Shown here: in pieces, positions 31,121 through 40,669 of the stretch
Layout of the letters: each line of letters begins with the position of its first letter
Position numbering within the stretch: position 1 is the first letter of the stretch
DNA from: Tsukamurella sp. TY48
Lineage (GTDB): Bacteria > Actinomycetota > Actinomycetes > Mycobacteriales > Mycobacteriaceae
Direction of reading: 5' to 3'
DNA: 64,000 bases
NCBI RefSeq assembly: GCF_019656655.1
Contig: NZ_BPMV01000001.1
Coordinates: 1,302,001-1,366,000, forward strand
Notes under the pieces: model-generated
The model's database searches: none
Told to the model about the DNA's origin: nothing
Seen by the model: the letters and a program-made list of their open reading frames with translations, nothing else
Translations under genes and position numbers: made by a program

Positions 31121-31744
31121 TCAGGCGTCGGTGATCTTCAGGCCGTCGGTGAGGGTCCGGACATCGCCGCGCAGGTCGTTCGCCTGCTTGTCGGTGGTGG
31201 TCACCAGGAGCTGGACCGCCAGGCGCTGATCCTTGGTGCTGTGGATGACGTAGGTCGAGGAGACGGCGAGCCGGCGGCCCTTACCGTCGTCGTAGCTGCC
31301 GCTGATCGTCGACGAGGGGTCGCCGTCGCGGGTGCCCACCTGCACGGCGTCCTGCCGGAATCCGAGGTACCGCGTGGTGTCAACGGGGCCGCGGCGGACC
31401 GCTTCGGCGGGATCGACATCGCCGGTGAGCCGGTGCACGAGCACGGTGGCGTTCGGTGTGAAACCGTCGCTGGTGGCGCGGGTGTTGGCGATCACCGCGA
31501 AGGTGTTCGGGAGCTGGAAGGCACTGTCGACGAACCAGTTCGGTGGCTGCTGGACAGCGATGCGCACACCCTTGAGGTCGGCGGCGGTCTGCGCGACCAC
31601 GGTGACCCCGTGCGATTTGAGGTACTCGTCGAGGGTCATATCGGTCGCGGCGGAGGCGCTCGTGGGCGCCTCGTCGCCGGACCCCGAGCATCCTCCGGCG
31701 GCGAGAAGCGCGACCGCCACCACGGCGGAGAGCGTGCGGCGCAC
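31121..31744 (-). CDS. LpqN-like lipoprotein
   Basis: A 207-residue lipoprotein with signal peptide and lipobox LLAAGGC (Cys at about residue 19). The pattern GVRIAVQQPPNWFVDSAF, AVIANTRATSDGFTPNATVLVHRLTG resembles the mycobacterial LpqN/LpqT family, proteins on the outer membrane face linked to cell-envelope functions. The GTG start shares a base with the stop of the preceding gene (TAGTG), so the two are coupled. It is separated from vanR by 60 bp that contain the VanR box. Confidence 0.72.
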   Translation of the reverse strand: MRRTLSAVVAVALLAAGGCSGSGDEAPTSASAATDMTLDEYLKSHGVTVVAQTAADLKGVRIAVQQPPNWFVDSAFQLPNTFAVIANTRATSDGFTPNATVLVHRLTGDVDPAEAVRRGPVDTTRYLGFRQDAVQVGTRDGDPSSTISGSYDDGKGRRLAVSSTYVIHSTKDQRLAVQLLVTTTDKQANDLRGDVRTLTDGLKITDA

Positions 31745-33366
31745 TACTTCTCCTTGCCGAGCGTGACGCCGATGAGGCCGCCGATCGTGCCGACGGCGAG
31801 GTTCGCGGCGCCGCCGATGCCGCCACCGATCGTGCGCCCGATGAGCTCGGCCGTCGGTCCGACGATCCGGGGCAGTCCCGGGACGTCGAACGGGGATGCG
31901 CCGACCTTGCCGATGAGCTCGCCGACCGCTGCGCCCAGCGTGGGGAACTGCGTCGCGGCGCCGACCACGGCGCCTGCGGGGCCGGCCTGTCCGGCACCCT
32001 TGAGCGCGGCGTCGGCGGAGGCCCGCAGCGCGGCGAGCAGCGGGGTGCCGGAGGTCGCGGAATCGATACCGCCGCCGATGATCCCACCGATGTCGCCGCC
32101 CGCGGCGGCGGCCTTGAAGCCGCCGGTGAGTGCGTCGCCGACCACATCGCCCACAACACCGCCGATCGATCCGCCGATGCGGGCGCCGGCGTAGGGCAGG
32201 CCCGCGGCGAGGAAGGGCACCAGGACCACGCCGACGCCGGTGACCGAGGCGGCAGCGGAGGCGACGGCGGCCAGCGAGGTTCCGATCGCGCCGCCGACCG
32301 CCGTGCCGGTGGCTCCGGCCACGGTCTTGGACAGCGGCACGAGCACCTGCTCGGCGGAGGTGAGGACAGCGCCGCCGACGCCCGGCAGGCTGCGGGCCAG
32401 CTCCGTGGTCAGCCCCTTGACCGTGGCACCCGCGATGCCGAGGCCGCCGCCGATCAGGTCCAGTCCGTGGTTCCAGCCGATCAGCTCGCCCGCCGCACCC
32501 TCGACCGTACCGGCGGCCACCGCCGCGATCGCGGAGCCGAGCGAGGAGCCCAAGGTCCGTGCGGGAGTGGCGAAATCGGCGCCACCGACCACGCCGACCA
32601 CGCCGCCCGCACCGGTGCCGAGGAGGCCGCCCACCGCGCCACCGAGGGACTGTGCGAGCTGCACGAACGGGCTCTGCGGGGCCGGGACGGTCGTGGCAGT
32701 GCCCGAGCCCGCGGACGGTGTGATCGTCGGCTTCGACGCATCCGCCGACGTCGCGCCGTCGGACGGTGCGGTGGCGCCGGTCGCCGGCGACGCGGTCGCC
32801 TCGGTCTTGGGCGCCTCGGTCGTGGCCGTCTCGGTCTTCGGCGTCTCGGTCTTCGGCGCCTCAGTCTTGGGCGCCTCGGTCTTGGGCGTCTCGGTCTTGG
32901 GCGTCTCGGTCTTGGGCGTCTCGGTCTTGGGCGTCTCGGTCTTGGGGGGTTCGGTCTTGGGGGTTTCGGTCTTGGGGGTTTCGGTCTTCGGACCGTCCGT
33001 CGATTCGGTCGCGGACGATCCGGCCGTCGAGGCCCCGGCCTTGGGGGTGTCGGTTTTCGGTTCGTCGGCGGTGGGCGCATCGGCCGTGGCCGGCCCGGCC
33101 GCGGCACCGGTGTCGCCGGAGCCCGCGGCGGCGGCCCCCTTGGAATCGTCTGCGGTGGAGGATGATCCGGACGAATCCGCGCCGGACGAGGCGCCGGCAC
33201 CGTCGGTCGGATCACCCGCGGTGAGGACGTATTCGACGGTCGGCGCCGCGCGCTCCGCGGTCGGCGGGGCCACGAGCTGGGCACCCACCACCCCGACCAC
33301 GGTGGCGGCGGCGAGCACCGATGTCAGCGCGCCACTACGGATGGACTTCCACGTCTTCAGCTGCAT
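31744..33366 (-). CDS. exported PKTE-repeat, Ala/Gly-rich protein
   Basis: A 540-residue protein in three parts: an N-terminal signal/anchor (SGALTSVLAAATVVGVVGAQL), a disordered region rich in Ser/Ala with about 13 PKTE[TAP] pentads (residues about 125-195), and a hydrophobic Gly/Ala-rich C-terminal half with repeated GGxxGxxxG patterns (for example GGAVGGLLGTGAGG, GGSIGGVVGDVVGD) that could form several membrane helices or an amyloid-like sheet. The start is the ATG of MQLKTWKS. It is coupled to the LpqN-like lipoprotein. The layout, a Pro/Lys stalk plus Gly-rich membrane part, suggests a wall-spanning surface protein. I know no homologue. Confidence 0.7.
   Translation of the reverse strand: MQLKTWKSIRSGALTSVLAAATVVGVVGAQLVAPPTAERAAPTVEYVLTAGDPTDGAGASSGADSSGSSSTADDSKGAAAAGSGDTGAAAGPATADAPTADEPKTDTPKAGASTAGSSATESTDGPKTETPKTETPKTEPPKTETPKTETPKTETPKTETPKTEAPKTEAPKTETPKTETATTEAPKTEATASPATGATAPSDGATSADASKPTITPSAGSGTATTVPAPQSPFVQLAQSLGGAVGGLLGTGAGGVVGVVGGADFATPARTLGSSLGSAIAAVAAGTVEGAAGELIGWNHGLDLIGGGLGIAGATVKGLTTELARSLPGVGGAVLTSAEQVLVPLSKTVAGATGTAVGGAIGTSLAAVASAAASVTGVGVVLVPFLAAGLPYAGARIGGSIGGVVGDVVGDALTGGFKAAAAGGDIGGIIGGGIDSATSGTPLLAALRASADAALKGAGQAGPAGAVVGAATQFPTLGAAVGELIGKVGASPFDVPGLPRIVGPTAELIGRTIGGGIGGAANLAVGTIGGLIGVTLGKEK
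32801..32991. repeat. 15-bp tandem repeat encoding PKTET pentads
   Basis: About 13 copies of a 15-bp unit (GGCGTCTCGGTCTTG on the plus strand) lie in frame within the exported protein. The central copies are almost identical, the outer ones diverged, indicating recent expansion. Confidence 0.85.
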
Positions 33367-33475
33367 GAGCGCCCCAGGGTATGAGAGGACCGGCACGGGA
33401 GATGAGCCTCCGCGACGGCATCGCCGGAGACCCGAGTTCCGAAGGCCGGCACCGCGTTTCGCTGTGCAATATCAA

Positions 33476-33505
33476 CAACCAAGGTTGCTGTTCGGCCAAC
33501 GTTGG
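33476..33505. promoter_or_regulatory. two inverted repeats upstream of the PKTE gene
   Basis: CAACC-AA-GGTTG (33476-33487) and CCAACGTTGG (33496-33505) lie in the 226-bp gap between purA and the PKTE gene. They are possible operators; I see no consensus promoter around them. Confidence 0.35.
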
Positions 33506-33566
33506 TAACCCTAAGGCCGGAACCCCGCGGCCGCTACCCGTGGACGCTGTGAGGACCGTCTCACCA

Positions 33567-33583
33567 CCGGGCGGTCCGCCCGG
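33567..33583 (-). terminator. U-less hairpin after purA
   Basis: CCGGGCGG-T-CCGCCCGG, a perfect 8-bp GC stem 10 bp past the purA stop, without a U-tract. This is the I-shaped terminator form often proposed for mycobacteria. Confidence 0.5.
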
Positions 33584-33592
33584 ACGTGCGGC

Positions 33593-34939
<1,347 letters not shown>

Positions 34940-34950
34940 TACTGCGACCT

Positions 34951-34956
34951 TACAGT
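34951..34956 (+). promoter_or_regulatory. -10 box of leaderless Rv0358-like transcript
   Basis: TACAGT ends 8 nt before the GTG start, and there is no ribosome-binding site. Confidence 0.5.
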
Positions 34957-34963
34957 AGGTGCG

Positions 34964-35599
34964 GTGAGCTCCGTGACCCAGAGCACCGTCGTGCTGCGTG
35001 CGCCAGACGTCCGTATCCCCGGAAGTCTGCGCGACCTCGAGACCGTCACCGTCGACCTGGATTCGGTCAAGGCCGAACTCAAGAAGAAGATGCCGTACCC
35101 CAAGCGACTCGTCGTGGCCGGCCCGGACGAGCTGCTCGCGGCCGTGATCGCGCGGCTGCTCGCGGCCGAGCGGCTCGACGTGGAGGTGGCCTTCGCGCCG
35201 TCCGAGAACTCGCGGGCGTCGGCGATCTACCCGCCGGGCGATCCGCTGACCGGCGCGCCGCGCTCGGTGCCGCTGATCCGCGACGACCGCGGCTTCGTGC
35301 TGGTGGGCCAGGCCCGGATCACCGGACCCGACGGTGGGCCGCTGACCGGCGAGACCTTCGTGGATTCGGAGAAACTGTTCACCGGGCAGGCGAAGGCGAT
35401 CATCGTCGAGCCCACCGGCGAGGGGGCCGGCGTGCGGGCGCGGCTCGCCAAGGGCATGCGCCGCAAGTGGGTGACCGGACGCGCCGCACAGACCGGCGGC
35501 CTGGAGCTCGTGGTGACCCGCGACGGCCGCACCGATCCGACGGTGGTGACCCGCTCGACCTTCTACCGGCACACCGACGACTGGCTGCTGATCAGCTGA
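34964..35599 (+). CDS. conserved hypothetical protein (Rv0358-like)
   Basis: A 211-residue soluble protein with no signal peptide. It has a Lys-rich segment (VKAELKKKMPYPKRLVVAGPDELLAAV, in parts), then a beta-rich region with GQARITGPDGGPLTGETFVDSEKLF and a basic KGMRRKWVTGR. Its place divergent to purA matches Rv0358 of M. tuberculosis as I remember it. AAGPDELLAAVIARLLAAERLDVEV might be a Rossmann-like start (diacylglycerol-kinase-like), but no catalytic motif is evident. Leaderless start chosen from the -10 position. It converges with the FUSC gene, 1 bp between stops. Confidence 0.75.
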   Translation: MSSVTQSTVVLRAPDVRIPGSLRDLETVTVDLDSVKAELKKKMPYPKRLVVAGPDELLAAVIARLLAAERLDVEVAFAPSENSRASAIYPPGDPLTGAPRSVPLIRDDRGFVLVGQARITGPDGGPLTGETFVDSEKLFTGQAKAIIVEPTGEGAGVRARLAKGMRRKWVTGRAAQTGGLELVVTRDGRTDPTVVTRSTFYRHTDDWLLIS

Positions 35600-35600
35600 T

Positions 35601-36767
35601 TCAGGTGGGCTGCTCGGGCTTGGGACGCGCGCGCAGCACCGCGATCGCCGAGGTGCGCTTGAGGCCCGCGACCTGCAGCAGGTCGACGATCGTCGAGCGC
35701 AGCTGCGCGTAGATCACCATCTCGTTGAGCGAGCCGCCGTCCTCGACGTGCAGCTGGTTCGCGCGCCGCGCCGCCGACCGCAGCACGCGGGCCGCGTCCG
35801 CCTGATCGGGCTTCGCGCCCGGCTCCGCCAGCACAACGTCCCGCAGGATCTTGAACGACTCGGCGAGCCTGCCGACCTCGGTGATCAGCGCCGGGTCGAT
35901 CCGCTCGCCCTCCTGGTTCGAGGCGATCGCGCGCCGCGCCATCACCCGGATGTTGCGCACCGCGTTGTCCAGCGGATCGGCGATCGCCTGCAACCGGTCC
36001 ATCCGGCCGCGGGAGCTCCAGAACACCGGCGAGACCTTGGCGATCTCGATGCCGCCCGCCAGATCGGCGGTCAGCTGGTCCAGATCGGGCTGGGTGGAGC
36101 GGGCGGTCTCCAGGGCCCAGTCCAGCGAGGAACGGTCACCGTCGGTCAGTCCGGCCGCGATGGAGGCCACCACGCGGCGCATGGTGTCGAGCACCTTCGC
36201 GGCGTCCTTGCGGGGCCGGCGCGCGGGGTTGTTCGGGATCAGCGCGGCGATCACCACGCCCACGAGTCCGCCGATGAGGGCGTCGAGCATGCGGTTCCAG
36301 CTGGCCGCCGAGCCGGGCGGCAGCAGCGTGGCGATGAGGACCGCGGACGAGGCGGCCTGCATCGGCACCAGGGGCCCGCGATCGGCCAGCACGGCGACCG
36401 ACATCGCGATCGCCACCACGAGGGCCAGCTGCCACGGTCCGGTGCCGATCTGGCTGACCAGCAGGTCTCCGACGCCGATACCCACGGTGACGCCGCCGAC
36501 GAGTTCGAGCGACCTGCGCAGCCGCTGGGTGAGCGAGAGTCCCAGCGAGATGACCGCGGCGATCGGCGCGAAGAAGGGCGAGACGTGCCCGACCAGGTCG
36601 TTCGCGATGTACCAGGCGATGCCCGCGGCGAGCGCGCACTGCAGGATCGGCAGCTTGGAACTCCACAGCCGCCGGGTGCGGCTCTGGATGACCTGCGGCA
36701 GCTCGTTGTGCCGCCGCCGGAGGCGACTAGTCGGCGAGGCCGAGCCGGCCGGCGGCTTCGGGGTCAC
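35601..36767 (-). CDS. FUSC-family inner-membrane transporter
   Basis: A 388-residue protein with six predicted helices in the N-terminal half (ILQCALAAGIAWYIANDLV, FFAPIAAVISLGLSLTQRL, LELVGGVTVGIGVGDLLV, LALVVAIAMSVAVLA, VLIATLLPPGSA, LIGGLVGVVIAALIPNNP) and a cytoplasmic helical C-terminus. RRSLELVGGVTVGIGVGDLL is characteristic of the fusaric-acid-resistance/aromatic-acid exporter family. The GTG start lies 41 nt inside the DUF3151 gene; no closer start exists in frame, so the overlap is probably real and the genes are co-transcribed. Confidence 0.78.
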   Translation of the reverse strand: MTPKPPAGSASPTSRLRRRHNELPQVIQSRTRRLWSSKLPILQCALAAGIAWYIANDLVGHVSPFFAPIAAVISLGLSLTQRLRRSLELVGGVTVGIGVGDLLVSQIGTGPWQLALVVAIAMSVAVLADRGPLVPMQAASSAVLIATLLPPGSAASWNRMLDALIGGLVGVVIAALIPNNPARRPRKDAAKVLDTMRRVVASIAAGLTDGDRSSLDWALETARSTQPDLDQLTADLAGGIEIAKVSPVFWSSRGRMDRLQAIADPLDNAVRNIRVMARRAIASNQEGERIDPALITEVGRLAESFKILRDVVLAEPGAKPDQADAARVLRSAARRANQLHVEDGGSLNEMVIYAQLRSTIVDLLQVAGLKRTSAIAVLRARPKPEQPT

Positions 36768-37146
36768 TGTCGTTCAACAGGTCGAGGCAGCGGAGGTACT
36801 CGTCCTCTTCACCGATGGTCTTGGCGGCGAGTGCGAGCGCCGCGACCGCCCGCAGGAAGCCGCGGTTGTTCTCGTGGCTGTACGGGACGGGGCCGAAGCC
36901 CTTCCAGCCCTGCCGCCGCAGCTGGTCCAGGCCGCGGTGGTAGCCGGTGCGGGCGTACGCGTACGCCGCGACGGGCTGGCCATCGGCGAGGGCGGCCTCC
37001 GCGAGCGTGGCCCAGGCCAGCGAGGACGTGGGGTTCTCGGCCGCGACCTCGACCGCCGGGCGGCCCTTGGTCAGCTGCAATTCGGGTTCCTCGTCGATGT
37101 CGAGGAGCACCGGGGGCGGGCCGAGGAGATCACCGAACGACGTCAT
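36727..37146 (-). CDS. DUF3151 protein (Rv0360c-like)
   Basis: A 139-residue soluble helical protein. LPPPVLLDIDEEPELQL-like start, ENPTSSLAWATLAEAAL, AYAYARTGYHRGLDQLRRQGWKG, and EEDEYLRCLDLLNDSDPEAA fit DUF3151, a family restricted to actinobacteria. The repeats of small helices look TPR-like. It lies at the same relative place as Rv0360c, between purA and fba. Function unknown. Confidence 0.85.
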   Translation of the reverse strand: MTSFGDLLGPPPVLLDIDEEPELQLTKGRPAVEVAAENPTSSLAWATLAEAALADGQPVAAYAYARTGYHRGLDQLRRQGWKGFGPVPYSHENNRGFLRAVAALALAAKTIGEEDEYLRCLDLLNDSDPEAAGRLGLAD

Positions 37147-37251
37147 GGTCCCAGTCTTGCACGAGGGCGGGCGGCTAGTCTGTCAGGTGTTCCGCACGCG
37201 GCGTGCCGACTGCGGAGGACGTTCGACGGTGACTGAGGGGATGGCTGATCA

Positions 37252-39054
37252 ATGGCGCGGGATTCATACCGGCGGGCGTTCTCGCGAGTGCGGGATCAGG
37301 TGGCACCGCGGGTCTCCGAAGGCGCCAAGAACGCGTACTCCGCCTATCGCACGTTCCGCGAGACGCGGGAGGCGGCTCGTCCGGACGCCCGCGCCACGAA
37401 TGCCGCGAAGGCGCTCGGCAGCGCCCCCGGCGACGCGGTGACGCCCTCGCATTCCGATTCGCTCGCCGAGCTCGTCGAGTCCGCGGCGCCGCCCGCCGCG
37501 CCGAGCGAGGCCGAGACCACCGCGTTCGCCGCGGCCGCGAAGCCCGACGAGGCCGACGCGGCTCAGTCCGGCGAGGCTCAGGCCGAGGAGGAGCCGGCGC
37601 GCTCCCAGGCCGTCAGCGCCTCCGAGGCCGAGACCCGGGTGATCCCCGTGGCCCAGCGCGCCGGCGCCGCGAAGGACGAGGAGCCCGAGGCTCAGGACTC
37701 CGCCGAGACCGAGGAATCGACGGAATCCGCGGAGACCGAGAACGAGGCCGCCGCGCCGAGCGAAGCCGAGACCCGGGCCATCCCGGTGGTGCAGCGCGAT
37801 CAGGTCGAGCACGACGACACCGCGACTCCCGACGAGGCCGACTCGGAGCCGGAGACCGCCGACGAGGCCGACGAGGCCGACGAGGCCGACGAGGCCGACG
37901 AGGCCGACGAGGAGGCAGCGAAGCAGACGGCCGAGGCGCCCTCGCCGCTGCGCACCGTGGGACCGGTCGCCTCCGCACCCGTCGTGGCGACCGAGGACGC
38001 GGCCGCCGACGACGCGGACACCCCGGATGACGTCGCCGAGGACGAGGACGCAGCCGACGAGCCCGAGGCCGCAGCCGACGACGCGGAGGACACCGCGCCG
38101 GACACGGCCGCACCGTCACCGCTGCGGACCGTCGGCCCCGCCGCGACCGTGCCTTCGACGGCCGCCGACGCCGACGCGACCGACCCCGACCCCGACCCCG
38201 ATGACGAGGCCGAGGCCGAGGCCGAGGCGCCCGCACCGGAGGACGACGCCGAAGCCGCGACCGAGGCGATCCCCGTCGTCGAGCGGCCCGCTACCGAGGC
38301 GCCCGCACCGGAGGAGGACGCCTCCGAGTCTGAGGACACCACTGACGAGGCGGCCACCGAGGCCATCCCCGTCGCGACTGCGCAGCCCGACCAGGCGGTC
38401 ATCGACACCGAGCGGAACGAGCTGCCGGACGCGACGCCCGCGACCGAGATGATCCCGCTGTCCGGTGCCTCCGCTGCCGCGGCGGCACCCACCGAGCAGG
38501 CCCCGGTGCCGGCGACGCCGGACGCGCCGCCCGCACCCGCCGCCGAGCGGTCGGTCCCCGAGTACTACGCGCCCACCGCGCAGGGCACCACGCCGCCGGA
38601 GAAGTCGGGCGGTCGCACCAAGTGGATCGTGGCGGCCGCAGTGGTGGTGATCGCCGCGATCGTCGCCGCGGTGCTGCTGCTGACCGGTGGCGGCGGCACG
38701 ACCGATCCGTCGGACCCGCGCCAGCAGGCGGCCGCCGCGACCACCTCCTTCGTCGGCGCCGTCAACAGCGGCGATCTCACTGCACTGCGCGAGCAGACCT
38801 GCGGCGCCGCGAAGCAGTACTACGACGGGATCGAACCCGACGAGTTCCAGCGGGTGCACACGAACGCCAAGGCCGACGGCCTGCTCCCCGAGCTCGACAG
38901 CCTGCAGGCCGTCGCCATCCAGGACGATCGCGCCGAGGTCCAGGTCGAGGTGCACTACTCCGGCCAGCCCGACGCCAAGGTGAAGAACACCCTGAACCTG
39001 TCCAAGGACGGCGGCGGGGCCTGGAAGGTGTGCACGCAGATGGGCGCCCCATGA
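37252..39054 (+). CDS. acidic-repeat single-pass membrane protein (Rv0361-like)
   Basis: A 600-residue protein. Residues 1-455 are cytoplasmic, very acidic and disordered: a basic start, DEA repeats (residues about 200-220), two SPLRTVGP copies and five short motifs of the form ET/AT-x-IPV (ETRVIPVAQR, ETRAIPVVQR, ATEAIPVVER, ATEAIPVATA, ATEMIPL). One membrane helix follows (KWIVAAAVVVIAAIVAAVLLL, around 460-480) and a 115-residue outer domain of the lumazine-binding-like/DUF4878 type with two cysteines. The repeated IPV motif could be a docking peptide for an intracellular partner. It sits where Rv0361 lies in M. tuberculosis, and is coupled to the next gene by ATGA. Confidence 0.78.
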   Translation: MARDSYRRAFSRVRDQVAPRVSEGAKNAYSAYRTFRETREAARPDARATNAAKALGSAPGDAVTPSHSDSLAELVESAAPPAAPSEAETTAFAAAAKPDEADAAQSGEAQAEEEPARSQAVSASEAETRVIPVAQRAGAAKDEEPEAQDSAETEESTESAETENEAAAPSEAETRAIPVVQRDQVEHDDTATPDEADSEPETADEADEADEADEADEADEEAAKQTAEAPSPLRTVGPVASAPVVATEDAAADDADTPDDVAEDEDAADEPEAAADDAEDTAPDTAAPSPLRTVGPAATVPSTAADADATDPDPDPDDEAEAEAEAPAPEDDAEAATEAIPVVERPATEAPAPEEDASESEDTTDEAATEAIPVATAQPDQAVIDTERNELPDATPATEMIPLSGASAAAAAPTEQAPVPATPDAPPAPAAERSVPEYYAPTAQGTTPPEKSGGRTKWIVAAAVVVIAAIVAAVLLLTGGGGTTDPSDPRQQAAAATTSFVGAVNSGDLTALREQTCGAAKQYYDGIEPDEFQRVHTNAKADGLLPELDSLQAVAIQDDRAEVQVEVHYSGQPDAKVKNTLNLSKDGGGAWKVCTQMGAP

Positions 39055-39584
39055 CCTCGCCCTCGGACCACCCCACGCGGCGCACCGGACGCCCGGCCGA
39101 CGCGGCGCCCCCGGCGAGCGGCCCGGGCCCGCAGCAACCCCCGGCACCGTCCACGCAGGCGGCCCCGATGCGCAAGCCGAGCCCGGCACCGTCGGCCCCG
39201 AAACTGGCCTACTCGGAAGTGCCGCAGCCGCAGGCACCGTCGAACACCGAACAGATCGCGCGCGGCTCGTCCCGGATCAAGCCGCCGCCGCGCACCCCGC
39301 GCAGCCCGGCCCGGCCCGGACAGCCCGCGCCGCAGCGACAGATCGCCCCGAACGCCGAGACCATGCGCCGGCCGCTGCCGCCGCAGGCTGCGGAGCCCGC
39401 ACGGCCCGCCGCTCCTGCACCGCAGGCTCCCGCGCCCGCCGCGGCGGCCGCCCCGGCGGAACCGGCGCCGCAACCGCACCCGGCCCCCCACGCACGACCG
39501 CGGCTCACCGGCCCGGAATGGGCGGCGGCCGCGGTCATGGTGTTCCTGGTGCTGGCCGTGGTCGTGGGCGTGGCCCTGGCCTAG
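39051..39584 (+). CDS. proline-rich tail-anchored membrane protein
   Basis: A 177-residue protein with about 150 residues of Pro/Ala/Gln/Arg-rich disorder and a single C-terminal membrane helix (WAAAAVMVFLVLAVVVGVALA) that ends the chain, so it is tail-anchored with the Pro-rich part most likely inside. PRxSxxK-like and APKLAYSEVPQPQAP peptides stand out. The ATG overlaps the stop of the acidic-repeat membrane protein, so both are made together and may interact. No family recognised. It converges with fba. Confidence 0.7.
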   Translation: MTSPSDHPTRRTGRPADAAPPASGPGPQQPPAPSTQAAPMRKPSPAPSAPKLAYSEVPQPQAPSNTEQIARGSSRIKPPPRTPRSPARPGQPAPQRQIAPNAETMRRPLPPQAAEPARPAAPAPQAPAPAAAAAPAEPAPQPHPAPHARPRLTGPEWAAAAVMVFLVLAVVVGVALA

Positions 39585-39590
39585 CGGGTA

Positions 39591-40619
39591 CTACTTCGCG
39601 CTGATCGACTTCCCGGCCGAGTGCAGGTCGTTGCAGGCCTCGACGACACGCTCGGCCATCGAGGTCTCGGCCTTCTTCAGGTACGCGCGCGGGTCGTAGG
39701 TCTTCTTGTTGCCCACCTCGCCGTCGATCTTCAGCACACCGTCGTAGTTGCTGAACATGTGGCCGGCCACCGGGCGGGTGAAGGCGTACTGGGTGTCGGT
39801 GTCGACGTTCATCTTCACCACGCCGTAGCTCAGCGACTCCTCGATCTCGCTCTTGAGCGAGCCCGAGCCACCGTGGAAGACGAAGGAGAAGGGCTTGCTG
39901 CCCTCGGGCAGGCCCAGCTTCTCCGAGGCCACGGCCTGGCCGTCGCGGAGCACCTCGGGACGCAGCTTGACGTTGCCCGGCTTGTACACGCCGTGGACGT
40001 TGCCGAAGGTGGCGGCCAGCAGGTAGCCGTCGGCCCCCAGGGCGTCGACGGTCTTGCCGAAGTCCTCGTTGCTGGTGAACAGCTTGTCGTTGATCTCGTT
40101 CTCGACGCCGTCCTCCTCGCCGCCGACCACGCCGATCTCGATCTCCAGGATGATGTTGGCGGCCTTGCACTTGGCCAGCAGCTCCTGGGCGATCTCCAGG
40201 TTCTCGTCGAGCGGCACGGCCGAGCCGTCCCACATGTGCGACTGGAACAGCGGGTTCTGGCCGTTGTTCACCCGCTCCTGCGAGATCTCGATGAGCGGGC
40301 GGACCAGGCCGTCCAGCTTGTCCTTGGGGCAGTGGTCGGTGTGCAGCGCGACCGTGACGTCGTACTTCGCGGCCACCACGTGCGCGAACTCGGCCAGCGC
40401 CACGGCACCGGTCACCATGTCCTTCACGCCCAGGCCCGAGCCGAACTCCGAGCCACCGGTCGAGAACTGGATGATGCCGTCGCTGCCGGCGTCGGCGAAG
40501 CCCTTGATGGCCGCGTTGATCGTCTCGCTCGACGTGCAGTTGATGGCGGGGAAGGCGTAACCGCCCTTCCGAGCGCGGTCCAGCATCTCCCGGTAGGCCT
40601 CGGGGGTTGCGATGGGCAT
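39591..40619 (-). CDS. fba: class II fructose-bisphosphate aldolase
   Basis: A 342-residue zinc aldolase of glycolysis and gluconeogenesis. Zinc ligands and catalytic residues appear in LHTDHCPKD (His, Asp), EIEIGVVGGEEDG, FGNVHGVYKPGN (His) and FVFHGGSGS (His), followed by KMNVDTDTQYAF. AGGAGG precedes the ATG. Length and sequence match actinobacterial Fba (Rv0363c-like). It is divergent from the antiporter gene. Confidence 0.96.
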   Translation of the reverse strand: MPIATPEAYREMLDRARKGGYAFPAINCTSSETINAAIKGFADAGSDGIIQFSTGGSEFGSGLGVKDMVTGAVALAEFAHVVAAKYDVTVALHTDHCPKDKLDGLVRPLIEISQERVNNGQNPLFQSHMWDGSAVPLDENLEIAQELLAKCKAANIILEIEIGVVGGEEDGVENEINDKLFTSNEDFGKTVDALGADGYLLAATFGNVHGVYKPGNVKLRPEVLRDGQAVASEKLGLPEGSKPFSFVFHGGSGSLKSEIEESLSYGVVKMNVDTDTQYAFTRPVAGHMFSNYDGVLKIDGEVGNKKTYDPRAYLKKAETSMAERVVEACNDLHSAGKSISAK

Positions 40620-40669
40620 GTCTATGTCCTCCTGAGCGGTCTGCGTTACTTCAGTGTCAGACTATCGCC

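Noticed and set aside
32801-32991. 15-bp repeats as a possible minisatellite or replication site
   Set aside because: They are in frame with the PKTE protein and there is no origin-like gene or AT-rich region.
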